Positions 8,343 through 18,141 of a stretch of 64,000 bases of DNA are shown in pieces. Source of the stretch: an uncultured Marinobacter sp. (GTDB lineage Bacteria > Pseudomonadota > Gammaproteobacteria > Pseudomonadales > Oleiphilaceae); the NCBI RefSeq assembly GCF_946886895.1, contig NZ_CAMPJO010000013.1, positions 1 to 64,000 on the forward strand, given 5' to 3'. How positions within the stretch are numbered: the stretch's first letter is position 1; every line of letters starts with the position of its first letter. The notes under the pieces were generated by a model, which was given only the letters and a program-made list of their open reading frames with translations, searched no databases and was not told the origin of the DNA. A program made the translations under genes and the position numbers.

Positions 8343-9302
8343 ATGACGGCCACCATTCCCGAGATTTCCGGAAATTTCACACTCAACCTGCAGCAACAGC
8401 TCGCCCGGGTCGTCAGTCAATGGACGACACACCAGGGTATTCAGGGTTCTGCCATTGATGGGGTGGAACTGATTCGTTGCGACGAGCCTTCCAGCTGTGG
8501 TTCAAGTGTCTATGAACCTTCTCTGGGCTTCGTGATTCAGGGCACCAAGACGATTCAACTGGGTGACCGGGAAATCATCTACCAGCCAATGTCCTATCTG
8601 GCCAGTTCGGTCCATCTGCCGGTGCTGGCGCGGATTATCGACGCCTCTCCAGAGCAGCCCTACCTGGCGGCAAAGCTGAAAGTCGACCCCCAGGAAGTCG
8701 CGGAACTGGTGCTGGAGCTGGGCGACAAGGCACCACCCCTGGACCCGCACGGGCATTGCCCGGAACTGGTATGCGGCCTGTGCATGTCGCCCATGGATGA
8801 GCCTATGCAGAGTGCGCTTTACCGGCTGCTCAGCCTGCTGGATTCCCCCGGGGACATTGCCATCCTGGCCCCCCTGGCGCGCCGGGAAATCCTTTACCGG
8901 GCACTGATCGGTGAAATGGGGTCGCGGATGCGCAAATTTGCCGCTGCCGACTCCCAGTCGCACCGGATTTCCACGGTGATCTCAGCCTTGAAGGACCATT
9001 ACGCGGAACCCCTGCGCATCAGCGAACTGGCCGAAGCGGCCAACATGAGCGAATCGACCCTATACCACAGCTTCAAGCAGGTCACCCGGATGTCGCCACT
9101 GCAGTTCCAGAAGAAGCTGCGCCTGCACGAAGCCCGGCGGCTGATGCTGACCGAGGGGCTGGAGGCGGCCACCGCCAGTTATCGGGTAGGGTACGAGAGC
9201 CCCTCCCACTTCAGCCGCGAGTACAGCCGCCTGTTCGGCGCGCCACCCAGGGCCGATGTGACGCTCCTGCGTGGAGAGCGGAGAGCGCCCGAGCCAGTCT
9301 GA
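8343..9302 (+). CDS. AraC-family transcriptional regulator
   Basis: A 319-aa regulator with an AraC_N-type sensor domain (about residues 25-180, including SLGFVIQGTKTIQLGDREI and the SYLASSVHLPV stretch) and a C-terminal double helix-turn-helix (LRISELAEAANMSESTLYHS and TASYRVGYESPSHFSREYSR). ATG at 8343 follows GGGAG by 8 bases. Divergent placement suggests it regulates the RND operon. MexEF-OprN of P. aeruginosa is instead controlled by the LysR-type MexT, so the control logic here would differ. The inducer is unknown. Confidence 0.85.
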   Translation: MTATIPEISGNFTLNLQQQLARVVSQWTTHQGIQGSAIDGVELIRCDEPSSCGSSVYEPSLGFVIQGTKTIQLGDREIIYQPMSYLASSVHLPVLARIIDASPEQPYLAAKLKVDPQEVAELVLELGDKAPPLDPHGHCPELVCGLCMSPMDEPMQSALYRLLSLLDSPGDIAILAPLARREILYRALIGEMGSRMRKFAAADSQSHRISTVISALKDHYAEPLRISELAEAANMSESTLYHSFKQVTRMSPLQFQKKLRLHEARRLMLTEGLEAATASYRVGYESPSHFSREYSRLFGAPPRADVTLLRGERRAPEPV

Positions 9303-9312
9303 TCACTCCGGC

Positions 9313-11376
9313 TCAGGCGTAAAACAGCAGCGGCACAAACGCCACCAGCAGCAACGAGATACCCATGGCGATCAGCGGCATGATGATACGTTCGTGGCGC
9401 TGGTAGAAGGTGCCGCCCTCGGCATCGGCCGCGGCGATCTCCGCCTCACCCACCACTTGCCGGGTTAACAGGTGGTTCAGGGCCACCGGCGGGCTGAGGT
9501 AACCCAGCTCGAAGGCCACCAGCGTGACCATCCAGAAGTGCACCGGGTGGATACCACTGGCGTAGGCGATGTTGGCCACCGTGGCGGTCACCAGTATCAC
9601 CGCCCCGAACGCGTCCATGATCATGCCGAGAATAACCAGAATCACCACCATCAGCAGCATGGCAGCGACGGCGCTGTCGAAGGCCTGCGGAAAACTCTGC
9701 ATGATGTGGGAGCGTTCGATGACACCGCCAATACTCACCGACAGGCCGAGCAGTAACAACAGGGCGCCAATCTCCGCCGTGGTATCGTTGGTGGCCGCCC
9801 GCAAGCTGGGTTCCAGCCCCCGGTGTTGCCCATGCACTTCCGGCGCTTCCCCGCGTCGCTTCAGGCGGACGTGCTCATACAACAAAATGGCCAGCATGAT
9901 CACCGGCAACAGGCGCGGTGCGGAGAATTCGTCCATCCTCACATCCAGGCCAAACCGGTACACCAGCACCACGGCGGCAATCACCAGAACGTAAGGTACC
10001 AGAGGGGTCAGCGCACGCAGCATGGCCGGCATAGCCTCGGACGACGGCGCCAGGTCAAACCGGGACTGGCGGTTGATGGTTACCGCCACCAGGCTGAACA
10101 TCGACGCCGTCAGCACAAACACCCAGATGCCCCAGCCGAACAGCTCATCGGTGGTCACCTCCCGGTTCAGGTAGGCAATGATGACCACCAACAGGCAGGG
10201 CCGAAGCACCACCCCGAGGGAGCCGGACATGGCCGTGGCCGCCAGGGCCAGTTGCCGGCGGGCACCGGCGGCCCGTAGTTCACTGTAGATAACGGCACCG
10301 GCGGCGATCACGAAAATACCGGAAGCGCCGGTATAGGCGGTCGGCACCGCGGCCACCAGCACCGCGACCACGGCCAGCAGCTCCGGCGGCAGCCGCCAGG
10401 GCCGGAACACGTTGAACACCAAGGTCGCCAGGCGGGTTTGCTTGAGCATCATGCCCACCCACACGTACAGGCCGACATTCAGGAACATGTCGGCCAGCTC
10501 CATCATCTTGCCCAGATAAATGCCAATGCCCGAGGCGTGGCCGATCAACACGAAATAACTTCCGGAGATCAGACACATGACGGTATACAGGGGCACCGCA
10601 AGCAAGGCTTTGTTGAGGCGACCGCCGGGCTGTAAATCACCGGGCACCCGCAACAGCCGGTACAGGCTGGCGAGGGTCAGGCAGGCAAAGCCGGTGATCC
10701 AGAAATTGTGCAGCAGCAGTTCCTCCGCCGACACCTGGGTGCCCGAGCCCAGGCTGGACTGCCGAAAGATAACACTGGAGCCCAGCAGCATGGCGTTGGC
10801 GATGGTTTGCAGGGTGTGCGAGACCGTGTAATCAAGCCGGGTTTCCATGGCCCGCATGGCAATATGGTGGCGGGTCAGGGTCGCCGTCACCGCGCACAGC
10901 ATCACCAGAATCACCAGGATGTAGCGTTGGGAAGCCAGCCCGAAGGCAATCAGGTCGGCGACGAACAGCTCAACGGCCCGGTACGCTTTGACACCCGATG
11001 TCATCTGCCCCTGGAGATTCTCATAGCTCTGGTGGGCCGCCCGGCAATCCGCCACCGAGCGCTCAAGGGCAAGGCGAATTTCCACCGGGTCTTTTTTCTC
11101 GGCGCCGAGCAGGGCGGCCATCGGATCCTTATCGGCGGGCGACTCGGCCAGTTCCGCGGCCACCGCCGCATCAATGTTCCGGGTCGGGTCGCAGGTCGGC
11201 GCCACCGGATCCATCCTCAGCTTGTAGTAGCCGCTCCACAGGTGCTCGCCACCGCGCAGCATCTGGTTGTGGATATCGCTGCTGGTGGAAAACACCACCA
11301 CCACGAGCAACAGCAGGCAGGCCGGAAGCGAGGAAAACCACTCCAGTCCGTTACGACGAAAACCACCCTTGGACAT
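9313..11376 (-). CDS. TRAP-type large permease (fused, AdeT-associated)
   Basis: A polytopic membrane protein of 687 aa with about 14 hydrophobic segments. The first 270 residues include an unusual periplasmic insert (TCDPTRNIDAAVAAELAESP region) and small-subunit-like helices. The rest resembles a DctM permease, with the GMIMDAFGAVILVTATVANI and ELGYLSPPVALNHLLTRQVV stretches that correspond to the conserved Asp and PP motifs of DctM. It is probably a Q-M fusion importing an organic solute with a sodium gradient. A GTG 6 bases upstream (11382) is an alternative start. The neighbouring TatT-like and AdeT-like genes complete the set. Confidence 0.78.
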   Translation of the reverse strand: MSKGGFRRNGLEWFSSLPACLLLLVVVVFSTSSDIHNQMLRGGEHLWSGYYKLRMDPVAPTCDPTRNIDAAVAAELAESPADKDPMAALLGAEKKDPVEIRLALERSVADCRAAHQSYENLQGQMTSGVKAYRAVELFVADLIAFGLASQRYILVILVMLCAVTATLTRHHIAMRAMETRLDYTVSHTLQTIANAMLLGSSVIFRQSSLGSGTQVSAEELLLHNFWITGFACLTLASLYRLLRVPGDLQPGGRLNKALLAVPLYTVMCLISGSYFVLIGHASGIGIYLGKMMELADMFLNVGLYVWVGMMLKQTRLATLVFNVFRPWRLPPELLAVVAVLVAAVPTAYTGASGIFVIAAGAVIYSELRAAGARRQLALAATAMSGSLGVVLRPCLLVVIIAYLNREVTTDELFGWGIWVFVLTASMFSLVAVTINRQSRFDLAPSSEAMPAMLRALTPLVPYVLVIAAVVLVYRFGLDVRMDEFSAPRLLPVIMLAILLYEHVRLKRRGEAPEVHGQHRGLEPSLRAATNDTTAEIGALLLLLGLSVSIGGVIERSHIMQSFPQAFDSAVAAMLLMVVILVILGMIMDAFGAVILVTATVANIAYASGIHPVHFWMVTLVAFELGYLSPPVALNHLLTRQVVGEAEIAAADAEGGTFYQRHERIIMPLIAMGISLLLVAFVPLLFYA

Positions 11377-11404
11377 AGGCACACACCCGGAAACGTTGAG
11401 GTTA

Positions 11405-12469
11405 TTACAGGAGACCGTCCAGACTCATGGTCTCAACGTTTTCCGGCTGGTCGTCCCAGAAGGTGCCCAGTTGCCCCATGGGAGTGCGATGCCCGGTATG
11501 CTCAACCCAGAGGCGGTCGGAAATGGCCACAATCATGTTGGTGGCCATGGCATCCACGAACTGCCACTGATCGTTGGATGGCGTCTGCTCAAGGGATTCC
11601 GCATGCTCACGGATCACCGAGCGCACCAGATCGTTTCTGCCCTTGTTGGTGGCGGCGATGGCGTGGAAGACATGACTCAGGCGCACGCCGGCCGCTTCGC
11701 CCTGCTCATCGGCGATGTCGAGTCGCTCGAACGCGTCCTCACCCTGGGGCTGGGCGCCGGGAATCATCGCCCATACCGTGGCACGCAGGGCCATGGGCGC
11801 GCCCCACCACTTGTCGTTGTCCAGACAACTGGTGGCACGGGCAACCACAGACCCCACATTCTTCGGCACACCGATGGCCGAGGTCGACTGGATTTCGGCG
11901 TTCAGGGCCTGCAACCCGGACAACAGGCCGGCAAAGTAGATGAACTCGTCCATGTCATCGTCAAAATCCGGGCATTCCCCGGTACCGGGCTCACCGTAAT
12001 GCGCGTTATGGTGCTTCCAGGCGCTGAAGTAGCGTTCGGCCGCCAGGGCGTAGGCCCGCTGCTGGCGGATCATGGCGTCTTCCGCGGCGTTGCCGTTCAT
12101 GGCATGCATGGCCGCCAGCGCGGCCAGCCCGTGCTCCCGGGCCAGCTCCTCGGCGCAGCCACCCGCCGACAGGTACAGCATGACGGCAAGCTGGTCCGGC
12201 TCACTGGTCACCCGCCCAAACGACATCAGCAGCGGCGCGGTCGCCTCGCTCATGGCGCAGCCCATGGCGAGGTCGTCGTTGGCCATCAGGTAGGGCACGG
12301 TATGGTTCCGGGAAAAGCCCTGCATCACATCGCCGGTGGTCTTGTAGATCATCTTGTTGACCACACCACAGCCACTGAGCATTACCGTGGCCAGAAGCGC
12401 TGCCAGCAGCCCTTTGGCACGTATGCGGACAGGCAGGGCCTCACGGGCTGGCATCCGGACATAAGTCAT
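11405..12469 (-). CDS. TatT-like lipoprotein (TRAP T-component)
   Basis: A 354-aa lipoprotein (VMLSGC, Cys34). The helical, TPR-like body (QQRAYALAAERYFSAWKHH) and the RLSHVFHAIAATNKGRNDLV and HAESLEQT stretches match my recollection of the TatT family, trimeric periplasmic lipoproteins described in Treponema as partners of TRAP binding proteins. Conserved paired cysteines (GCAM, GGCAEE, GECPD, SCLDNDKWW) may form disulfides. It sits immediately upstream of the permease on the same strand. The family call is from memory and gene context, not from a search. Confidence 0.65.
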   Translation of the reverse strand: MTYVRMPAREALPVRIRAKGLLAALLATVMLSGCGVVNKMIYKTTGDVMQGFSRNHTVPYLMANDDLAMGCAMSEATAPLLMSFGRVTSEPDQLAVMLYLSAGGCAEELAREHGLAALAAMHAMNGNAAEDAMIRQQRAYALAAERYFSAWKHHNAHYGEPGTGECPDFDDDMDEFIYFAGLLSGLQALNAEIQSTSAIGVPKNVGSVVARATSCLDNDKWWGAPMALRATVWAMIPGAQPQGEDAFERLDIADEQGEAAGVRLSHVFHAIAATNKGRNDLVRSVIREHAESLEQTPSNDQWQFVDAMATNMIVAISDRLWVEHTGHRTPMGQLGTFWDDQPENVETMSLDGLL

Positions 12470-12711
12470 AACATCTTTACCTTTTTCGTTGTTCTGATCT
12501 GCGTTGTTACAAACTGTTACCAGGCGGGCATTATGGCGTACGCCTTTCGGTTTTTATGAGACCGGGGCCGCAAATGACGCCAACGGCCACAGGTCCTGCC
12601 GGCCCCTGGGTTTGCACAAACGGCCGGAAACCACTATAGATGGATTCGACCGTGAGCCTCCGGGGTTGCGGTCAAATGGGATTATCACAATGACAATAAA
12701 AGGAGTATCCG

Positions 12712-12984
12712 ATGCGCAAACCCGAACTTGCCGCCGCTATTGCCGAACGCACGGGCCTGAGCCGCGAAAAAGCCAGTGAGGTCATTGCCGCGTTCACCGA
12801 CCAGGTATCCGCTGCCGCGGCCCGGGGCGAAGACACCACTCTGATCGGCTTTGGCACCTTCAATATCCGTGCCCGGGAAGCCCGGGACGGTCGCAACCCC
12901 CAGACCGGGGCCTCCATCCGTATTCCCGCCAGCAAGACCGTGGGTTTCAAGGCCGGCAAGGGCCTCAAGGATCAGTTCCGCTGA
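12712..12984 (+). CDS. HU-family DNA-binding protein
   Basis: A 90-aa histone-like protein with the full HU/IHF fold: an N-terminal helical dimer core (MRKPELAAAIAERTGLSREK), then beta-arms with GFGTFNIRAREARDGRNPQTG and the DNA-contact tip IRIPASKTVGFKAGK. It binds and bends DNA without strict sequence preference. AAGGAG lies just ahead of the start. It is a monocistronic insert on the plus strand between the TatT-like and AdeT-like genes, facing away from the former. Confidence 0.93.
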   Translation: MRKPELAAAIAERTGLSREKASEVIAAFTDQVSAAAARGEDTTLIGFGTFNIRAREARDGRNPQTGASIRIPASKTVGFKAGKGLKDQFR

Positions 12985-12991
12985 AACGGCA

Positions 12992-13014
12992 GGCCCGCGG
13001 CTACCCTGCGGGCC
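12992..13014. terminator. Hairpin between HU and AdeT-like genes
   Basis: GGCCCGC (12992-12998) and GCGGGCC (13008-13014) form a 7-bp GC stem with a 9-base loop between converging genes. It could end both transcripts. No T-run on either side. Confidence 0.5.
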
Positions 13015-13042
13015 CAACCACCGCCCGGTTCCGGCCCCTGGT

Positions 13043-14068
13043 TCAGGAAGCGCACTCGGCGCGGGCGCCGTCCACCCGGCAGCGAATGGCCTTCATCAGC
13101 TTGATCGCCCGCTCGTCATAGACACCGTCTTCCAGTAGTGACAGGCGCACCTTGCGCAGCATCTTGTCGTACTCGGCGGTGTCTTCCCGGGGCAGGGTCA
13201 TCCACACGTCATCCGGAATTCCGGCTTCTGCCTGGGCGATGATCTCGTAGGCTTCGTCGAGACGTTTGACGGACTCGTTCCGCATCATCTGCGCGGCCTC
13301 GTCGGGAAAGCGGTCCCGATGGATGATGATCTGGAAATTCATATACCCGAGTGCGTACTTCACCACCGCACCGTTGGGCTCCACGCCTTTGTAGAGCTCC
13401 AGCGGGGTGTAGGCAACCGCGGGCGCATAGGCCAGGTCGACACTGCCGTTATTGAACTTGCCGGCAAAGTTGGCGGAATTGGAACCCACCACGGAAGCGC
13501 CAACATGGCGAACCATGCGCACCGACGCCTTGTCGTAATCCAGGGTCGCGATGCGTTTACCCTGCAGTTTTTCCACCGAATCGATGCTGCGATCGCGGGT
13601 ATGCAGGTAAATGGCACCGCCCGGAAATACACCGGCCACTTCATAAGGGCCATCAATCAGGAGCGGGCGGGCCTTGGGCTGGGCCAGGGTGTTGTACAGC
13701 AGACGCATTTCCGCTTCACCCGGTACCGCGCCCATGGCCTCCAGGCTGCCGGTGAACTTGTTGAACTCCCGGGCCCGGGTGCCGGTCAGCAACACGGCGT
13801 CGCACTGGCCGGCCTTGAAGTCTTCCGCCGCGACTTTTTCATCGGTGTAGGCCCTCAGATCCAGCTTGATGCCCTGCTTCAGGGCGACGGGCTGGAAGGT
13901 TTTGGTAATGGCGAACAACGGGCCATTGGCGCCGACCGGGTCAAACACGCAGAAACTGCGCTCGAGGATATCGGGATTGCTCTGGGCCTGGCCCAGGGCT
14001 GGCACTAACAGGCTGGCACAGAAGATGGCGGCCAAGGCCACCCTGTGCGGGATGGTTACTGATTTCAC
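13043..14068 (-). CDS. AdeT-like periplasmic solute-binding protein
   Basis: A 341-aa exported protein with a cleavable signal (ending near GQAQS). The mature start (SFCVFDPVGANGPLFAIT) and the conserved EDFKAGQCDAVLLTGTRARE, FNKFTGSLEAMGA and NFAGKFNNGSVDLAYAPAVA stretches match the putative solute-binding family known from Acinetobacter AdeT. AdeT was once linked to aminoglycoside resistance, but the fold is a TRAP-like binding protein. It is the likely ligand receptor for the permease at 9313-11376. GTG start with AGGAG 8 bases upstream. The C-terminal CRVDGARAEC pair may form a disulfide. Ligand unknown. Confidence 0.8.
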   Translation of the reverse strand: MKSVTIPHRVALAAIFCASLLVPALGQAQSNPDILERSFCVFDPVGANGPLFAITKTFQPVALKQGIKLDLRAYTDEKVAAEDFKAGQCDAVLLTGTRAREFNKFTGSLEAMGAVPGEAEMRLLYNTLAQPKARPLLIDGPYEVAGVFPGGAIYLHTRDRSIDSVEKLQGKRIATLDYDKASVRMVRHVGASVVGSNSANFAGKFNNGSVDLAYAPAVAYTPLELYKGVEPNGAVVKYALGYMNFQIIIHRDRFPDEAAQMMRNESVKRLDEAYEIIAQAEAGIPDDVWMTLPREDTAEYDKMLRKVRLSLLEDGVYDERAIKLMKAIRCRVDGARAECAS

Positions 14069-14236
14069 GGGATGACTCCTGATTTATTATTGTCTGGCGC
14101 GGGTACCTCCGACTGTACCGGCCAGGCCACGCTTTCCTTGGACGACGATAAGTCGACGCCTGCAAGAATACGTTGGCACGGGTGCCATTCATCAAGGGGT
14201 TTTCAGCAATAGCTCAGGAATCTGTGATGGTGTCGA

Positions 14237-14256
14237 CAGGGGTACCGCTACCCCTG
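14237..14256. terminator. Hairpin downstream of the gshB-pyrC' operon
   Basis: A perfect 8-bp stem CAGGGGTA (14237-14244) / TACCCCTG (14249-14256) with a CCGC loop lies 25 bases past the pyrC' stop. It is placed to end the operon, but no T-run follows on the minus strand. Confidence 0.45.
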
Positions 14257-14281
14257 CCGCATTTCCGCCCGGGTAACCGGC

Positions 14282-15589
14282 TCAGGAGGCCGGCTGTTCC
14301 CAGGCCTTGAGGCCTTCGACCAGAGTCAGGCGTACCACGCCTGGCAGTTCCCGCCCGGTCACCGGCGCATGGCGGCCGAGCGACACCAGGGTGGCATCGC
14401 CCGGTGTCCAGAACGCGTCCGGATCGAACACGCACAGGTCCGCGGCCGCCCCCTCTGCCAGGCGGGCGGTGCGGCCGATGACCGACGCGGGGCCCGAGGT
14501 CAGGGCCCGGATCAGTTCAGGCAGGGCCAGTTCATTCAGTTCCACCAGCTCCAGGCCCAGGGACAGGACACTTTCCACGCTGGACAGACCCGGCTCCGTG
14601 GCCGCCAGCGGCGCCTGCTTGGCCGCCGTGTCCTGGGGCTGATGCTGGCTGACAATGGCATCGATCACGCCCTCCCGGACCCCGGCGATCAGGGCTTTGC
14701 GATCCTGTTCACTGCGCAGCGGAGGGCGAACATGAAACCGGCTGTCGAAGCCGGCCAGAGCCTCCTCGGTAAACACCAGCTGATGCATGGCAACATCGGC
14801 GGTAACGGCAATCCCCCGGCGCCGCGCCTCCGCGAGCATTTCGACACTGCGGGCGCAGGACAGCTGGCTCAGATGCAGGCGGACACCAGTTTCTTCCGCC
14901 AGCAGGAGCATTTCCATCACCGCCGCCGTTTCCGCAACTTCCGGAATGCCCAACAGCCCGAGGCGGGAGGTGACCAGGCCATCATGAGCGTAGCCGTCGG
15001 CCGCCAGGGCCTGATTTTCCGGGCTGAACATCACTGTCAGCCCAAAGGTCTGGGCGTAGGCCATGCACCGACGCAGAATGCGGGCATTGCGCACGCCACG
15101 GGAGCCATTGCCAACCGCGACACAGCCCGCCGCCGCCAAGCCCGCCATATCGCTGAGCATGTCACCCTCCAGCCCCCGGGTAATGGCACCGATGGGCAAC
15201 ACCCGGATCGGCGAACGAGTGGCGGCGCCGTCCCGGATCAGATTGGTGACCGCTCCCGAGTCATTGACCGGGGAGGTCTCGGGCGAGGCGCAAACGGTGG
15301 TGAAACCGCCGTGGGCCGCGGCCCGGCTTTCCGAGGCAATATTGCCTTTCTGGCCGTTGCCGGGTTCCCGCAGGTTGCAGCACAGGTCCACCAGCCCCGG
15401 GGCAATGACACAGCCTTCGGCATCGATGGTTTCATCGGCATCGGCCCGGCTGGCCGGCTCCCCCATCGCCGCAATACGACCCTCCCGGATCAGCAGGGCG
15501 ACGTTGTCCGATACCCTGCCATCGCCGTCCAGCAAACGGCCACCCATCAGCTTCAGGCTGCCCTGCAAAGACTTTTTATCGACGCTCAT
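14282..15589 (-). CDS. pyrC': Dihydroorotase homologue PyrC', probably non-catalytic
   Basis: A 435-aa amidohydrolase-fold protein of the dihydroorotase family. The metal-binding HxH of active enzymes is replaced: the usual DxHxHLREPG reads [10 protein letters not shown] here (near residue 62). This is the signature of the PyrC' proteins that, in Pseudomonas, form a structural dodecamer with PyrB while a separate pyrC does catalysis. The C-terminal region ([13 protein letters not shown]) is intact. The start at 15589 overlaps the pyrB stop in an ATGA, matching co-translation with its partner. The longer open frame to 15778 lies inside pyrB and is not used. Confidence 0.88.
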   Translation of the reverse strand: MSVDKKSLQGSLKLMGGRLLDGDGRVSDNVALLIREGRIAAMGEPASRADADETIDAEGCVIAPGLVDLCCNLREPGNGQKGNIASESRAAAHGGFTTVCASPETSPVNDSGAVTNLIRDGAATRSPIRVLPIGAITRGLEGDMLSDMAGLAAAGCVAVGNGSRGVRNARILRRCMAYAQTFGLTVMFSPENQALAADGYAHDGLVTSRLGLLGIPEVAETAAVMEMLLLAEETGVRLHLSQLSCARSVEMLAEARRRGIAVTADVAMHQLVFTEEALAGFDSRFHVRPPLRSEQDRKALIAGVREGVIDAIVSQHQPQDTAAKQAPLAATEPGLSSVESVLSLGLELVELNELALPELIRALTSGPASVIGRTARLAEGAAADLCVFDPDAFWTPGDATLVSLGRHAPVTGRELPGVVRLTLVEGLKAWEQPAS

Positions 15590-16599
15590 GCCTGGCTCCT
15601 CCCGCTGAGTTTGTGCTGACGCTCGGCCACCTGGCCACCCATCGCCATGGACATCACCGCCATGCGAATTGCGATGCCATTGGTGACCTGGTTGAGAATC
15701 ACCGACTGCGGCCCGTCCGCCACCGCGGACTCGATCTCCACGCCACGGTTGATGGGCCCCGGGTGCATCACAATGCATTCCGGATGGGCCAGCGCCAGCT
15801 TGTCCCGGCTCAGGCCGTACAGACGGTAGAATTCCCGCTCGCTGGGCAACAACGCGCCTTCCATACGTTCTTTCTGCAGCCGAAGCATGATCACCACGTC
15901 CAGGTCCTTCATGCCTTTGGCCATGTCGTATTCCACCGTGCAGCCCAGGCTCTCCACATCCCGGGGCAGCAGGGTACCCGGGGCAATCACCCGCACCTCG
16001 GCGGCCCCCAGCTCGTTCAACGCGCGAATCTGGGAACGGGCCACCCGGGAGTGCAGTACATCGCCGACAATGGCGACTTTCAGGCCTTCGAACCCACCCT
16101 TGTGCTGGCGGATGGTCAGCATGTCCAGCATGGCCTGGGTCGGATGGGCGTGGCGGCCGTCACCGGCATTGATGATCGCGACGCCGGGCGTAACGCTTTC
16201 GGCGATGAAGTGCGGCGCTCCGCTCTGGGAATGCCGGACCACGAACATGTCGCTGGCCATGGCTTCCAGGTTGAGCAGGGTATCGGACAGGGATTCGCCC
16301 TTGGACGTCGCCGAGGTGTTGATGTCGAGGTTGAGGACGTCTGCGGACAGCCGTTTGGCGGCCAGCTCAAAGGTGCTCCGGGTCCGGGTGCTGGATTCGA
16401 AGAACAGGTTGACCACCGTTCGTCCGCGCAACAGCGGCACTTTCTTGATGCTGCGCTCCCCCACCTCAATGAACGAGTCGGCGGTATCGAGAATGTCGGT
16501 CAGCAGGGCCCGGTTCAGGCCGTCGAGGGTGAGGAAATGCCGCAACTGACCGTCCCGGGTCAGTTGCAGAGGGTGCGGGGAAGGGTCGTGTGCGGTCAT
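15586..16599 (-). CDS. pyrB: Aspartate carbamoyltransferase catalytic subunit
   Basis: A 337-aa enzyme that joins carbamoyl phosphate and L-aspartate in the first committed step of pyrimidine synthesis. The carbamoyl-phosphate loop [15 protein letters not shown] (near 68-82), the [14 protein letters not shown] segment and the aspartate-domain [13 protein letters not shown] motif are all present. The N-terminal extension relative to the E. coli enzyme fits the Pseudomonas-type class that assembles with PyrC'. It lies between pyrR and pyrC' and overlaps the latter by 4 bases. Confidence 0.96.
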   Translation of the reverse strand: MTAHDPSPHPLQLTRDGQLRHFLTLDGLNRALLTDILDTADSFIEVGERSIKKVPLLRGRTVVNLFFESSTRTRSTFELAAKRLSADVLNLDINTSATSKGESLSDTLLNLEAMASDMFVVRHSQSGAPHFIAESVTPGVAIINAGDGRHAHPTQAMLDMLTIRQHKGGFEGLKVAIVGDVLHSRVARSQIRALNELGAAEVRVIAPGTLLPRDVESLGCTVEYDMAKGMKDLDVVIMLRLQKERMEGALLPSEREFYRLYGLSRDKLALAHPECIVMHPGPINRGVEIESAVADGPQSVILNQVTNGIAIRMAVMSMAMGGQVAERQHKLSGRSQA

Positions 16600-16626
16600 G
16601 GGTCGCCTGTTAGCTGGTTCGGAGAT

Positions 16627-17136
16627 TTACTGCCCGGTTTCCTGGAGCTCGATGCGAAGCGGCTCGGGGCCACGGAGTTTTACCCGTTGATGGGATTCCA
16701 GCACCAGCGCCCTGCCGCTGACATCCGGTTGGATGGGTAGCTCCCGCGCCCCGAGGTCAATCAGGGTGGCCAGTATGATACTGGCTGGGCGGCCATAATC
16801 GAATATCTCATTCATCGCGGCGCGAATGGTCCGGCCACTCATGATGACGTCGTCGATCAGGATAATATCCCGGCCCTCGGTATCGAAAGGCAGGCTGGAC
16901 GGCGTCACCCGGGGGTTCAGTCCGATCCGGCTGAAATCGTCCCGGTAAAAGGAGATGTCCAGTTCGCCATAGGGCTCATTCAGGCCGAGGCGTTTGCTCA
17001 TAATGTCGGCCAGCCAGACACCGCCCGTGCGAATGCCGATCAGCGCCGGGGCGTCAACACCGCGCTCTTGCAGGATCCGGCGCAAACCGGCTTCCAGTTG
17101 ATCAAGCAACTGGTCGATTTCAAGCTGTGCGGTCAT
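16627..17136 (-). CDS. pyrR: PyrR uracil phosphoribosyltransferase/regulator
   Basis: A 169-aa type I phosphoribosyltransferase. The PRPP-binding motif ILIDDVIMSGRTIRAAMNE (near residues 92-110) is intact, as is the ALIGIRTGGVWLA loop. PyrR converts uracil plus PRPP to UMP and, in some bacteria, controls pyr mRNA attenuation. No PyrR-binding attenuator is evident in the short 27-base gap before pyrB. The start overlaps the ruvX stop by 4 bases. Confidence 0.93.
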   Translation of the reverse strand: MTAQLEIDQLLDQLEAGLRRILQERGVDAPALIGIRTGGVWLADIMSKRLGLNEPYGELDISFYRDDFSRIGLNPRVTPSSLPFDTEGRDIILIDDVIMSGRTIRAAMNEIFDYGRPASIILATLIDLGARELPIQPDVSGRALVLESHQRVKLRGPEPLRIELQETGQ

Positions 17137-17582
17137 TCCATCCTCGCATTGTCATCAGTCTGCTGCCGGCACCAGGTTTCGAGTATCAATACCGCGGCGC
17201 GATCATCCACCCCATGGCGGCCAAAATCCCGGCGACCACCCGCAGCCATCACATCACCCTTGGCCTCAAAGCTGGTCAGGCGCTCGTCAACCATCTCCAC
17301 CGCCACGTGAAACCGGCCATGGAGACGTTTGCCGAACTTGCGGGCACGGGCACACATGTCGTTCTCGGTGTCGTCCATGTTCAGGGGCAAGCCGACCAGC
17401 ACCAGATCCGGCTGCCATTCCCGCAGTATGCCGGCCACCTGGTCCCAGTCCGGCATGCCATCCCGGGCCGGAATCATCGCCAGCGGCTGGCCGGCACCGA
17501 GCATTTCCTGCCCGGTTGCCACACCGATGCGCCGGAGGCCGAAATCAAACGCGAGTAATCGCCGGCGGCCCGCCTCAGGCAT
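17133..17582 (-). CDS. ruvX: RuvX/YqgF Holliday-junction resolvase family protein
   Basis: A 149-aa RNase H-fold protein of the YqgF family, linked to 16S pre-rRNA 5' processing and proposed as a resolvase. The first strand with the catalytic Asp (LLAFDFGLRRIGVATG), the LVLVGLPLNMDDTEND stretch and the C-terminal DDRAAVLILE motif are present. The start at 17582 overlaps algH by 8 bases and fits the family N-terminus better than 17597. Confidence 0.92.
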   Translation of the reverse strand: MPEAGRRRLLAFDFGLRRIGVATGQEMLGAGQPLAMIPARDGMPDWDQVAGILREWQPDLVLVGLPLNMDDTENDMCARARKFGKRLHGRFHVAVEMVDERLTSFEAKGDVMAAGGRRDFGRHGVDDRAAVLILETWCRQQTDDNARME

Positions 17583-18141
17583 GGCCAATGGACTCACTGA
17601 GCTGGTTCAGGTCGATGCCGATCAATTTCAGGACCGCCTGATAACGCTGGTCCCAGGGCGTCCGGAACAGGATATCGGAGGTCGCCGGGCAGGTCAGCCA
17701 GGCATTGCTGCCCAGCTCTTCCTCCAGTTGGCCCTCGCTCCAGCCGGCATAACCCAGCGCCACCAGGAACTCATCGGGGCCTTCGCCAGCGCCAATACCC
17801 ACCAGAATATCCCGGGACGTGGTCAGGAGGACGTCGTCGCTGACCTCGGCGGTATTGTGCCAGGTGGACCCCGGAGAGTGCAGCACGAACCCCCGCTCGG
17901 GCTGCACCGGGCCGCCACTGAACACCGGCAGGTCCAGCTCGCCGCCGCTCAGGTCGAGCTGTTCCAGAATCTCTCCCAGGTGAATATCCAGCGGCTGGTT
18001 GGTCATCAGCCCCAGGGCGCCGTCACTGGAGTGCTCGCACAGGTAAATCACGGCGCCATGGAAACGCGGGTCCGCCAGATAGGGCGACGCCACCAGGAAA
18101 TGATGCCTCAGGCTATCGGGAGAGTACTTTGACGCGGTCAT
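17575..18141 (-). CDS. algH: YqgE/AlgH family protein (UPF0301)
   Basis: A 188-aa protein with the family hallmarks HHFLVASPYLADPRFHGAVI, YLCEHSSDGALGLMTNQP and the FSGGPVQPERGFVLH segment. The fold is known but the biochemical function is unclear. In Pseudomonas it was named for an effect on alginate expression. It is almost always next to ruvX, as here. Overlaps tonB by 4 bases. Confidence 0.93.
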   Translation of the reverse strand: MTASKYSPDSLRHHFLVASPYLADPRFHGAVIYLCEHSSDGALGLMTNQPLDIHLGEILEQLDLSGGELDLPVFSGGPVQPERGFVLHSPGSTWHNTAEVSDDVLLTTSRDILVGIGAGEGPDEFLVALGYAGWSEGQLEEELGSNAWLTCPATSDILFRTPWDQRYQAVLKLIGIDLNQLSESIGHA

